This document shows, piece after piece, positions 36,755 through 44,702 of a DNA stretch of 64,000 nucleotides. Numbering within the stretch: position 1 is the first letter of the stretch; every line of letters begins with the position of its first letter. Origin of the DNA: Vibrio quintilis (GTDB lineage: Bacteria; Pseudomonadota; Gammaproteobacteria; Enterobacterales; Vibrionaceae); assembly GCF_024529975.1 (NCBI RefSeq), contig NZ_AP024898.1:1302001-1366000 (forward strand), given 5' to 3'. Both the position numbers and the translations under genes were made by a program. The notes under the pieces were generated by a model that saw only the letters and a list, made by a program, of their open reading frames with translations, was not told where the DNA came from and made no database searches.

Positions 36755-38104
36755 CTACGGTGCTGCTGTGTCGACATTCAGCAATAGTCCACCGGCAAAG
36801 TCATCTGTTGCAACCACAGAATAGACGCCACCATCTTCAACCGCTGCGGTTGCCTGTACAGCTGGCGTATAAGTCATATCTCCGGCGAGAATAACCGCCA
36901 GATAATAAGTACCTTCCGGCACATTAAGCGTCGCAGTGCCTTTAAAGTCAACGCCACTTAAGACTACTGTGGTGGCATCGAAAGTTCCGGTCGCTGAAGC
37001 ATGAATATCCACCAGACCTAAACCGCCTGCTGTCGGGCTGGCATGTACAACCCGCAGTTTTGCATAACTGGCGACAGATCGCAGATCTTCAGCAATCACC
37101 AGCGGGTCAATGGTTTCGTCAGTCACACTGTTCAGCTTGCCTACCGCATAAATACTGGTCGTTGAGCCTGCATTCAGGGCAGTTCCCGGCGCTTCGATAA
37201 CCACCAGACTATTATCAGATGATGCCGCGACACTCAGGTCATAGCTGCCGGGATCCAGATCTTTACTTCTGAACTCTTTGAAACTGATCATTGTCAGCCC
37301 GTCGACAGCACTGCCGGAAGCCAGCACATCCACATCCGGAGCATCATCGACGGCATGCACAACCCGCACCGCTGCTTTTTCACCGGTACTTCTCAGTACA
37401 CTATATCCGTCTTTATCCGCTACCAGCAGGTTCACCGGTGATACCGCACCACCATCAACATTTGGCAATGCAGTGATCATCAGGTCGCTACCCATGGTCA
37501 GTTCAAGGTTACCGCTATCGAATACCGCGCTTTTATCACCCGCCAGAGTCACCCGGATCCGGTATGTTCCCGAAGGGATGGTGACTGGTAAATCCGCGCT
37601 GTCAATTTTGAATTCAAGGCCGCTGACCGCAGGATCCACACTGCTGATGTCTTCTTCTGTACTCAGATAAATATCAACCCCGGCTACGTCCGGATGCGCA
37701 TGTAATATATCAAGACGCACAAAGTTTCCTTCAGGCCCGGCGGCATCGCGACTCAGCACAACCGGTTCAATGCTTGCCGCATTATTCACCGCAATCACGT
37801 CATACTGCATATCCGGTGAGAAATTCAGGTTTGCACCAATCACTTCTGATTGCTGATCACCGGGAAGCAGCGCATTCACTGCAATATCGTAGCTCCCCGA
37901 CATCAGACCGATCCAGTCTCCTGCAACCTGATAATCTGTTTTTTCCAGACCTGAAGCGACATCACCATTGAGTGTCACTGAAACCATCGGTGCATCACTG
38001 CTGGCATGTGTCACCCTCAGTTGCACATCATTGTCGTCTTCATGATTACACCCGGCTAAAAAAATTGCCGAACCAAATACTGCGATTAACGAATTGACTT
38101 TCAT
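36755..38104 (-). CDS. DUF4397-repeat surface lipoprotein
   Basis: 449 residues with a lipobox (FLAGC, Cys near 19), so it is a lipoprotein. The body holds several DUF4397 repeats, each starting with an LRVTHASSDAP / LRVVHASPTAG / VRVVHAVDDAPDVDV signature and built of beta strands, typical of secreted anchoring or sugar-binding domains. The tail is Ala/Gly-rich. Its promoter carries the same ECF-type motif as the adjacent sigma operon, so it may be an envelope-stress regulon member. Confidence 0.85.
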   Translation of the reverse strand: MKVNSLIAVFGSAIFLAGCNHEDDNDVQLRVTHASSDAPMVSVTLNGDVASGLEKTDYQVAGDWIGLMSGSYDIAVNALLPGDQQSEVIGANLNFSPDMQYDVIAVNNAASIEPVVLSRDAAGPEGNFVRLDILHAHPDVAGVDIYLSTEEDISSVDPAVSGLEFKIDSADLPVTIPSGTYRIRVTLAGDKSAVFDSGNLELTMGSDLMITALPNVDGGAVSPVNLLVADKDGYSVLRSTGEKAAVRVVHAVDDAPDVDVLASGSAVDGLTMISFKEFRSKDLDPGSYDLSVAASSDNSLVVIEAPGTALNAGSTTSIYAVGKLNSVTDETIDPLVIAEDLRSVASYAKLRVVHASPTAGGLGLVDIHASATGTFDATTVVLSGVDFKGTATLNVPEGTYYLAVILAGDMTYTPAVQATAAVEDGGVYSVVATDDFAGGLLLNVDTAAP

Positions 38105-38139
38105 AGCTGTTACCTCTTGTTGTTCGATAGACGGCTTAA

Positions 38140-38167
38140 GTTACGGGTCACCCGTTCAATTCGATCA
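38140..38167 (-). promoter_or_regulatory. ECF-type promoter of the DUF4397 gene
   Basis: On the minus strand TGATCG is followed after 16 bases by CGTAAC, close to the TGATCC/CGTA pattern reported for ECF11 (RpoE-ChrR) sigma factors. It is about 35 bases upstream of the lipoprotein start. Confidence 0.55.
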
Positions 38168-38227
38168 TCGCTTTTTATGATTATTTTTACTTTTATCAAT
38201 AAAGCACTGACTCAGCGAAAAACTTTT

Positions 38228-38255
38228 TCATCCAAAAAGAGAATCCATACGTATA
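38228..38255 (+). promoter_or_regulatory. ECF-type promoter of the LON/sigma/ChrR operon
   Basis: TCATCC is followed after 16 bases by CGTATA, the same spacing and near-identical boxes as the divergent promoter at 38140. It lies 30 bases before the GTG of the LON-domain gene, consistent with autoregulation by the encoded sigma factor. Confidence 0.55.
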
Positions 38256-38284
38256 AGAAGAAAAATCAACCGGAGCTCAACACT

Positions 38285-38905
38285 GTGCGACATCATGAAT
38301 CCCAGCCATTACACCTGCCCTGTCTGATGACCACAGATCATCTGCTGCCTGTCGGCAAACGCAACATCCGGGGCAACGGGTTCATTTTTTCTCAAACCCT
38401 GCTCGATGCCATCAAACATCATGGCGTTTGGCTGGTGATGCAGGACAGTGACGGTCAGGCGGCCATTGCGCCGGGCGATATCGTGATACAGGCGAAAATT
38501 CTGGCCGTTGACTGGCTCTCTGCCGACCAAATCTGTGCCGAAATCTATACCCACCGCTGGGGCCGGATTGTCAGTGTCAGACAGGCCGCAGGATTCGGCT
38601 GGCTTTGCGCTCAGCCAGCGCCATTATGGAAAACACCACAACGCCTGTCCTCTGATGACATTTTAGTCACGCACTTCAGACAGTGGCTGCGTGAATCTTC
38701 CCGGCTTACCCCTTCTCCCTGGCTGTCAGAACAAACACCCCATATTACCGATCCCAATCAGCTTTGCTGGTACTGGCTGGAACTACTGCCACTGCCGCTT
38801 TCCACCAAACAACGTCTGCTCCGGCAGCCTGATTCGCAAGTCTGTCTGCGTTATCTGAAAAAAATTTTCCGTCATAGTGATCGATTCAGTCTCAACTTGC
38901 GTTAA
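38285..38905 (+). CDS. LON substrate-binding-domain protein
   Basis: About 206 residues from the GTG at 38285, which has GGAG nine bases upstream; the 56-residue extension runs through the promoter and is rejected. The N-terminal part (LPVGKRNIRGNGFIF, GDIVIQAKILAVDWL, VRQAAGFGWLCAQPAP) fits a stand-alone LON N-terminal domain, without the AAA or protease parts. Such proteins bind unfolded peptides. Its end overlaps the upstream frame of the sigma gene, suggesting one operon. Confidence 0.7.
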   Translation: MRHHESQPLHLPCLMTTDHLLPVGKRNIRGNGFIFSQTLLDAIKHHGVWLVMQDSDGQAAIAPGDIVIQAKILAVDWLSADQICAEIYTHRWGRIVSVRQAAGFGWLCAQPAPLWKTPQRLSSDDILVTHFRQWLRESSRLTPSPWLSEQTPHITDPNQLCWYWLELLPLPLSTKQRLLRQPDSQVCLRYLKKIFRHSDRFSLNLR

Positions 38906-38984
38906 ATCAGTATCGATCCCATGCTTGAAGTCAATCACAATGAAAACAAGTCAGTTCTCAACTCCGGAGAACACTAAGGAGCCC

Positions 38985-39554
38985 ATGATCGAGCAACCTT
39001 TGTCATGTCATGACGTGGCAACTTTGTTGTTTCGCATTGCAGAATCACGCTGCAAACGAAGCTATGAGCAATTATTTAAAATGATTGCGCCCATGTTACT
39101 GAACTACACCCGGCAACAACTTCATGACGAATCCCTGGCGATGGAAATTGTGCAGGAGACCATGCTCAAAGTCTGGCTCAAGGCGCATCTCTATGATGAG
39201 TCTAAAGGGGCAGCCACCACCTGGATCTACTCTGTCGCCCGGAATGTAAAATTCGATACATTACGCAAACTCAAACATCAGAATGACTGGGTTCAGGGCG
39301 ATGATCTGTGGCCGGTTCTTTGTGAAGAACCGGAGCCGGACCGGCTGCCTGCAGAATTTCATTCGATTGTCCGTCAGGAACTCAATAAAATTCTCGATGA
39401 ACTGCCGTCTTCCCAGTCAGAAGTGGTCAGAATGATTTGTTTACAGGGCGAATCCCATCAGGCTGTGGCACAAGCGCTGAATGTGCCGCTGGGAACCGTG
39501 AAAAGCCGGCTCAGACTGGCGCTACAGAAAATGAAGGAGGCACTGGATGACTAA
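38985..39554 (+). CDS. rpoE: ECF sigma factor, ECF11 (RpoE/ChrR) type
   Basis: About 189 residues from the ATG at 38985, preceded by AAGGAG; an in-frame ATG at 38940 is an alternative. Region 2 is YEQLFKMIAPMLLNYTRQQL, AMEIVQETMLKVWLKAHLYD and ATTWIYSVARN. Region 4 is LPSSQSEVVRMICLQGESHQ, AVAQALNVPLGTVKSRLRLA. It overlaps the ChrR gene by eight bases, the hallmark of this sigma/anti-sigma pair, which responds to singlet oxygen and related stress. Confidence 0.88.
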   Translation: MIEQPLSCHDVATLLFRIAESRCKRSYEQLFKMIAPMLLNYTRQQLHDESLAMEIVQETMLKVWLKAHLYDESKGAATTWIYSVARNVKFDTLRKLKHQNDWVQGDDLWPVLCEEPEPDRLPAEFHSIVRQELNKILDELPSSQSEVVRMICLQGESHQAVAQALNVPLGTVKSRLRLALQKMKEALDD

Positions 39555-40245
39555 GATTCACTACCATCCGACGGATGAAACGCTGGCTCGTTATGCAGCA
39601 GGAGACCTCGATCCGGCATCAGGTATTATGCTCAGTGCACACCTGGAATTTTGCAGCCACTGCCGCCAGAAAGTAGCGGCTTATGAAAAAGCACAGGCCG
39701 GTGAAATGATGCGGGCAAAACCGGAGCCGCTCAGCAGCGGGCTTCACGATATGCTTTCCCGGATACTTGAGCAAACTCCGGCGCAGGCCAGTGGGTTACC
39801 CTCTGCGGAGTGCGACACAACACCACCGGAAATGACGACCGAAATCTGTGTAAACAATAAGTCTTTCCGCCTGCCGCGGGCTTTAAGGCGTCATGAGGCC
39901 CATATTGGTCCGTGGAGCCGGCTGCCGGGAAATATCAAGCGGGCCAGCGTTTCGACCAGCGGTCAGAGCAAGATGAACTTCATCTATATGGATTGTGACA
40001 GCAGCCTGCCGCAACACACCCATCAGGGCCGGGAAATCACGCTGGTGCTGGCCGGAGAATTCAGTGATGAGCAGGCCACCTACCGGCCGGGAGATTTTGT
40101 TCTTCAGACTGACAACAACACACATTCGCCCAGAACCTCGGCTGATCAGGATTGCTTATGCCTGACCTTACTGGATGCACCGCTGCGTTTCACTTCCGGC
40201 CTTGCAACCTTATTAAATCCATTCAGCCCGCTGTTTTTCCGTTAA
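39547..40245 (+). CDS. chrR: ChrR-type zinc anti-sigma factor with cupin domain
   Basis: 232 residues. The N-terminal zinc anti-sigma domain has HPTDETLARYAAGDLD and the HLEFCSHCRQK motif (H-x3-C-x2-C). The C-terminal part (about 100-210) is a cupin with LPQHTHQGREITLVLAGEF and YRPGDFVLQ. It holds the sigma factor inactive until an oxidative signal releases it. A strong terminator follows. Confidence 0.9.
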   Translation: MTKIHYHPTDETLARYAAGDLDPASGIMLSAHLEFCSHCRQKVAAYEKAQAGEMMRAKPEPLSSGLHDMLSRILEQTPAQASGLPSAECDTTPPEMTTEICVNNKSFRLPRALRRHEAHIGPWSRLPGNIKRASVSTSGQSKMNFIYMDCDSSLPQHTHQGREITLVLAGEFSDEQATYRPGDFVLQTDNNTHSPRTSADQDCLCLTLLDAPLRFTSGLATLLNPFSPLFFR

Positions 40246-40254
40246 CATGCTCTT

Positions 40255-40290
40255 CCTGCCGGTGGCTGACACCGGCAGGATTCTTTTTTT
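40255..40290. terminator. Rho-independent terminator
   Basis: A perfect 10-bp GC-rich stem (40255-40264 with 40270-40279) runs into a T tract on the plus strand. It ends the sigma/ChrR operon and separates it from the convergent antiporter gene. Confidence 0.9.
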
Positions 40291-40321
40291 ACATCCATGC
40301 CGGTAAGTGATATCAGACACC

Positions 40322-41941
40322 TCAGCGTTGCGTATGATTTTCCTCAGTCGCCAGTGCCTGAAGCTCATTGGCAAAACCCAGCCCGGCCACGTTATAGATA
40401 TTGAATGTATAATCAACGCCCAGTTCGCGGAGTTCATCTTCCTCATCATGGTACTTGGCGGTTGCTGCAATGCGCCCCTGGTAACCCATTTCTTTGAGAC
40501 GTAAAACTGAATTCACATTGGCCTGATGGTTTGGCATCGTCAGCAGTACCCACTCCAGATCATGATGCAGCTCAGGTGCTCTGATCCAAAAGTCCGGATT
40601 GGTCGCATCCCCGGCATAAATATTACATCCCTGCGAGGTCAGCTTTGCAGCCCTTTCCCTGTCCACTTCAATACCGGCAATATTATCAGGATAGCTGTTT
40701 TCCAGCGCATGATATGCGGCAATTCCCATTCTTCCCATGCCAAACACAACCGCCTTAATATGCGCCAGCTCCAGCTTTTTCTCAGATTCTAACCGGTACT
40801 TTCTCTCAAACCAGTTAAGCTTTGCCCGCCATCGCTCATAGATTTGATCCCGCACGCTGATCACCGGCGCAGAAATCATAAATGAGAGCGATAAAACCAC
40901 CGCAAGCACGGCCAGCCAGTCATGGGACAACCAACCCGATGACACCGCAATTGCCCCGACTATCAAACCAAATTCACTGTAATTTGCCAGGTTCAGCGAG
41001 GTCCGCCAGGCGGAGCTGGTCCGTAAACAGAACAAACTGAACAGACCGAAGTAAATCGCGACTTTGATCGGCAGGAACACGATAAACAGTAAAGCGATCA
41101 GAATTTCGGTGCTGCCCGGTGTGGCTGTCATACCCACGCTTAAAAAGAAGCCGACTAAGAACAGTTCCTTAAACCCAAGCAGTGCTTTAACCAGTTCACC
41201 GGATTTCGGATGATTCGCCAGCAACATACCAAATACAAGCGCACCGACATCTCCTTTGATGCCGACGACTTCAAACAGATCAGCCCCGACCAGTGCCACG
41301 GTAATACCAAAAAGAATCAGCAGTTCACCATGCCCGACCCTGTTGAGCACTTTAAACATGATCCATCTCACCGGGATCAGCGCCACAAGAGCCAGCGTCC
41401 AAATCGTCGGCAGTTTCCCCATAGACACCGCGATAAAAACCACCGCAGCAATATCCTGAACAACCAGCACACCAATCGCTGTCTGCCCGTGCAGGGCATT
41501 ATTCGTTCCGCTCTCATCAAGAATCCGGACAGCAAAAACTGTGCTGGAAAAAGACATGGCAAACCCGATGAGCAGTGCGGTTTCAACCGACAGGCCACCG
41601 ATCAGGGGAAGGGATGTATAAGAAAGGAGGACCACCAGTGCCGAAAACAGCGCGGTGACTATCATCATGTGCAGGGTCGCCGTTCCCCACACTTCCGGCC
41701 TTGCCAGAGATCTCAGTTTGAGTTTCAGTCCGATGGAAAACAGTAAAAGAGTAATCCCGAGATCAGCCAGAACGCCCAGAAAGCCGCCCTCTTTCACTCC
41801 AAGCGCATTGAGGGCAAAACCGGCAATCAAAAAACCCACAAGGGGCGGCAGCCCTGCCGTTTTCACACCAAGGCCACACATAAAAGCAATTGCGATCCAG
41901 AGCGGGTCGCCATAATGAATTGAAAGTAATTGCGGGTCCAT
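40322..41941 (-). CDS. CPA2-family monovalent cation/proton antiporter with TrkA-N domain
   Basis: 539 residues. About twelve membrane segments occupy residues 12-370, with the family motifs GITLLLFSIGLKLK, ETALLIGFAMSFSSTVFAV and the ion-site VVQDIAAVVF. Residues 395-525 form a TrkA-N/Rossmann domain (AVVFGMGRMGIAAYHALE). This layout is that of KefB/YbaL-like exchangers, gated by nucleotides or thiols. No kefF-like partner is adjacent. Confidence 0.88.
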   Translation of the reverse strand: MDPQLLSIHYGDPLWIAIAFMCGLGVKTAGLPPLVGFLIAGFALNALGVKEGGFLGVLADLGITLLLFSIGLKLKLRSLARPEVWGTATLHMMIVTALFSALVVLLSYTSLPLIGGLSVETALLIGFAMSFSSTVFAVRILDESGTNNALHGQTAIGVLVVQDIAAVVFIAVSMGKLPTIWTLALVALIPVRWIMFKVLNRVGHGELLILFGITVALVGADLFEVVGIKGDVGALVFGMLLANHPKSGELVKALLGFKELFLVGFFLSVGMTATPGSTEILIALLFIVFLPIKVAIYFGLFSLFCLRTSSAWRTSLNLANYSEFGLIVGAIAVSSGWLSHDWLAVLAVVLSLSFMISAPVISVRDQIYERWRAKLNWFERKYRLESEKKLELAHIKAVVFGMGRMGIAAYHALENSYPDNIAGIEVDRERAAKLTSQGCNIYAGDATNPDFWIRAPELHHDLEWVLLTMPNHQANVNSVLRLKEMGYQGRIAATAKYHDEEDELRELGVDYTFNIYNVAGLGFANELQALATEENHTQR

Positions 41942-42168
41942 AGCAGTCCTGAGAGTTATCCTCCGTGACGTTGATTCAGTCAGTAATTGTTTGGATATCT
42001 ATCAGTAAAGATAGATGATTTTCCCGTTTTTTTTACACTCTCTATTCCTTCCCGGCTGGTTTTTGCAAAGAAATTTGTGAATTTGCCTGCCGGGATCAAG
42101 TCCCGGGTTCAGGTCACGGTCCCGGACAGTCAGATAAACCCATGCTCAGAGAACGGCCGGTGCCAAAA

Positions 42169-43209
42169 TCAGCAACAGGCACCTTCATCCATATCCGCCT
42201 GCCCGGTCTCAAAAGGCATCACCGAACCGCATCCGGCAAACAATCCATAATGATGGCTGAAGTCACCAATAAAGGTAAAGTGTCCGGCAAATCGCGTCTC
42301 TCGCAACATACGCCAGGTATTACCACAAACAGGAAATACCTTTCCCGTCTCTATTTTGTGATGTTTATCGAGCTCAAAGAAGTGTGGGTGATGCGGCACA
42401 GTTCCCTGATAAATCACTGCCTGTCCGTAATCTTCGCAGGCGGTTTCCAGCCCGTCCAGATGAAACAGCCGGTAAGTGGCCGAATAAAACTGAATATTGC
42501 CGGTCCGGGCTGCCAGCTCCGGTGCCGTCACTTCCAGAGGGCGATCAGTCACCAGCCGCGGGTCGGTAAAACCGGCCGCGACAGCCAGACGCTGGAAGTC
42601 ATTCCAGTAAAGCGCCCCCCCAAGACATTCACCATAAATCACCGGATCACGACGCACATCATCAGGAACGCGGCGATCAGCATACACATCAGAGAAATAG
42701 AACTCTCCTCCCGGTTTGAGCAAATGTTTGACACCTTCCAGTACCGATGCCTTGTCCGGAGACAAATTCACAACACAATTAGATACAATGACATCAAAGG
42801 AGCCCGGTTCAAGGGGAAGATCTTTCAACTTTTCGATATACCCCCGGACAAAACGGACATTATCAAAACCAAACGCTTCGGCATGCCACTGCTGGTGAGA
42901 TTTGGCAACCGCCAGCTGCTCTTCAGTCATATCCACACCGACAACTTCACCTGTCGGTCCGGCCAGCTGAGCCAGCGCATAAACATCACGCCCGGAACCA
43001 CACCCCAGATCAAGCACCCGGCAGCCGGATAACTGGGACGGACAAACCAGCCCACAACCATAATAACGGGATAAAACCCCGGGATGGATATTGGAAAGCA
43101 ACGGCTTTAACCATTCCGGAACAGCACTGATATCGCAGCAAGCCGTTGTCTGTAAATCCGCTGAACTCTGTAACTGTTTTCCGTAGTAATCCTGAACAAT
43201 GTCATGCAT
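42169..43209 (-). CDS. arsM: ArsM-type arsenite S-adenosylmethionine methyltransferase
   Basis: About 346 residues from the ATG at 43209 (MHDIVQDYYG, GGAG upstream); the frame extension is rejected. The SAM site is VLDLGCGSGRDVYALAQLAG. The ArsM cysteine motifs YYGCGLVCP, VSNCVVNL and GECLGGALYW are present and correspond to the As(III)-binding cysteines. It methylates trivalent arsenic stepwise. It is the last gene of an operon led by arsS, so the product is probably a precursor for arsenosugar rather than only volatile arsenic. Confidence 0.85.
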   Translation of the reverse strand: MHDIVQDYYGKQLQSSADLQTTACCDISAVPEWLKPLLSNIHPGVLSRYYGCGLVCPSQLSGCRVLDLGCGSGRDVYALAQLAGPTGEVVGVDMTEEQLAVAKSHQQWHAEAFGFDNVRFVRGYIEKLKDLPLEPGSFDVIVSNCVVNLSPDKASVLEGVKHLLKPGGEFYFSDVYADRRVPDDVRRDPVIYGECLGGALYWNDFQRLAVAAGFTDPRLVTDRPLEVTAPELAARTGNIQFYSATYRLFHLDGLETACEDYGQAVIYQGTVPHHPHFFELDKHHKIETGKVFPVCGNTWRMLRETRFAGHFTFIGDFSHHYGLFAGCGSVMPFETGQADMDEGACC

Positions 43210-43247
43210 TGAAATTTCTCCATTGATGTTGATGTATCCTGCGGGTT

Positions 43248-43856
43248 TCACCGCCACCCAGCGGGTAGCCATTGCAAGTCGGCCGGTTCGTCGATATCGT
43301 GCAGTGGTGCCAGTATTTTCAGACTTCTTCCGGCGGCCTGAATACGTTGAATGGTGAGTTCAGCGACCTGACTGGTACTCCAGGGCATGTTATGGAACAC
43401 GGCTGGTAAATGATGTTTTAATCCGAGCAGCGCATAGCCACCATCACTGACCGGGACTAAGCAGGCATCATGATCGACCAGCGCCAGCGCTGCTTCACGT
43501 AGAACCGGAGCCGTTAAACCGGGACAATCCGTGCCCATTAACAGCACAGCTTCCTGCTGCCCGGTGACTCTTTGCGTCACGGCCGCAAGTCGCTCGCCCA
43601 AATCGCCCTCAGTCTGGGCAGACCAATGCACTCCGGACGGAATATTCACCGACGACCAGACCGGATGCGACACCGACGGCGAGACATACAACTCAACCGG
43701 CCCGGCACCGGCCGCCACCGCTTCAGCGACACTGTGTTCCAGTAACGCCTGCGCCAGCTGCGCTGCACCTTCTTCGCCCAGAGCCGGAGCAAGACGCGTC
43801 TTTGCCAGCCCCGGTAATGGGGCTTTCGCCACCAGTATGATTCGTACAGCGGTCAT
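43248..43856 (-). CDS. DUF2064/TIGR04282 rSAM-associated glycosyltransferase-type protein
   Basis: 202 residues. It has the N-terminal ILVAKAPLPGLAKTRLAPAL and LLMGTDCPGLTAPVL motifs of the DUF2064 nucleotidyltransferase-like GT-A fold, with DGGYALLGL later. The family regularly accompanies ArsS-type radical SAM genes and TIGR04283 glycosyltransferases. It overlaps the previous gene by four bases. Its reaction is not established; sugar or nucleotide transfer in arsenosugar assembly is inferred. Confidence 0.85.
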   Translation of the reverse strand: MTAVRIILVAKAPLPGLAKTRLAPALGEEGAAQLAQALLEHSVAEAVAAGAGPVELYVSPSVSHPVWSSVNIPSGVHWSAQTEGDLGERLAAVTQRVTGQQEAVLLMGTDCPGLTAPVLREAALALVDHDACLVPVSDGGYALLGLKHHLPAVFHNMPWSTSQVAELTIQRIQAAGRSLKILAPLHDIDEPADLQWLPAGWR

Positions 43857-44587
43857 CGGTACTCCTTCGCCAGCTGTTCAGCCGGAACGCCCTGCCAGTA
43901 GGCCCATCTCAGACGCCACATCAGCCAGATCGTCCGCCAGACGCCCCGTTCCTGCCAGCGACGCCCCGATGTGGTTGCCCGGACTTTCAGGCAGCAGGGC
44001 CGGCCAAAGCGAAGCAGGCGTTTCGACATTTCAATATCTTCCATCAACGGCTGCTCCGGAAATCCACCGGCGGCCCGGAATACATCCCGGTCAACGAACA
44101 TGGTCTGATCGCCGGTGGCAATCCCCGTCAGGCGGGAACGAAGGTTCATCAGCGCAGCCACAATACTCAACATCCGCGCTTGTCCCGTCAGGTGCACATC
44201 AAACCGACCCCACACCTGCCGTCTCAGCCCCTGAATTATCATTTGATCGGCCAGCGCCGGTAATCGGGTATCAGCATGGAGGAAAACCAGAATGTTTCCG
44301 CTGGCTATCGCCGCGCCGGTATTCATCTGTTTTGCCCTGCCCCGTTCACTGTGCAGCACCCGGAAACCGGCAGAGAGAGCCAGAGAAACGGAAGTGTCTT
44401 CGCTTCCGCCATCGACCAGTAACACCTCATGCCCATTCGCCTGCCAGACCTGCAGATGCGGGAGCAGATCCGGCAGCTGTTGCGCTTCATTCAACATTGG
44501 CACAATCAGCGATAATGCAGACCGGGTTCGTTTCCCGGCAGCCCTGTCGCTGCCTTGACTCTCTGTGATAAAGGTTTGTGTGTTCAT
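43853..44587 (-). CDS. TIGR04283-type family 2 glycosyltransferase
   Basis: About 244 residues from the ATG at 44587; upstream sequence in the open frame is repeat-rich and untranslated. The GT2 fold shows LSLIVPMLNEAQQLPDLL, VLLVDGGSEDTS (nucleotide site), AKQMNTGAA, FLHADTRLP (DxD-like) and LMEDIEMSKRL. It is soluble apart from a hydrophobic tail. With the DUF2064 partner it forms the pair usually found next to ArsS. Confidence 0.85.
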   Translation of the reverse strand: MNTQTFITESQGSDRAAGKRTRSALSLIVPMLNEAQQLPDLLPHLQVWQANGHEVLLVDGGSEDTSVSLALSAGFRVLHSERGRAKQMNTGAAIASGNILVFLHADTRLPALADQMIIQGLRRQVWGRFDVHLTGQARMLSIVAALMNLRSRLTGIATGDQTMFVDRDVFRAAGGFPEQPLMEDIEMSKRLLRFGRPCCLKVRATTSGRRWQERGVWRTIWLMWRLRWAYWQGVPAEQLAKEYR

Positions 44588-44597
44588 ACTATTTTCC

Positions 44598-44692
44598 CGT
44601 GCCTGTCCCTGCAAAAAGCGGCAAAAAAGCAGTGTCTGTCCCCATAAAAAGCGTCCCCATAAAAAGCGCCTGTCCCCACAAACACTGACTTG
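44598..44692. repeat. Short interspersed GTCCC-AAAAAGC motif cluster
   Basis: Variants of a 15-18 base unit occur four or five times here: GTCCCTGCAAAAAGCG, GTCCCCATAAAAAGC twice in tandem, and CTGTCCCCACAAACACTG. Related units are scattered at 47990-48330 on the other side of the cluster. They lie between two co-oriented genes. Confidence 0.7.
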
Positions 44693-44702
44693 TTTTGTCA
44701 AC

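Noticed and set aside
38117..38284. Upstream extension of the LON-domain frame
   Set aside because: It runs through the ECF-type promoter, is basic and low complexity, and the GTG at 38285 has a better ribosome site.
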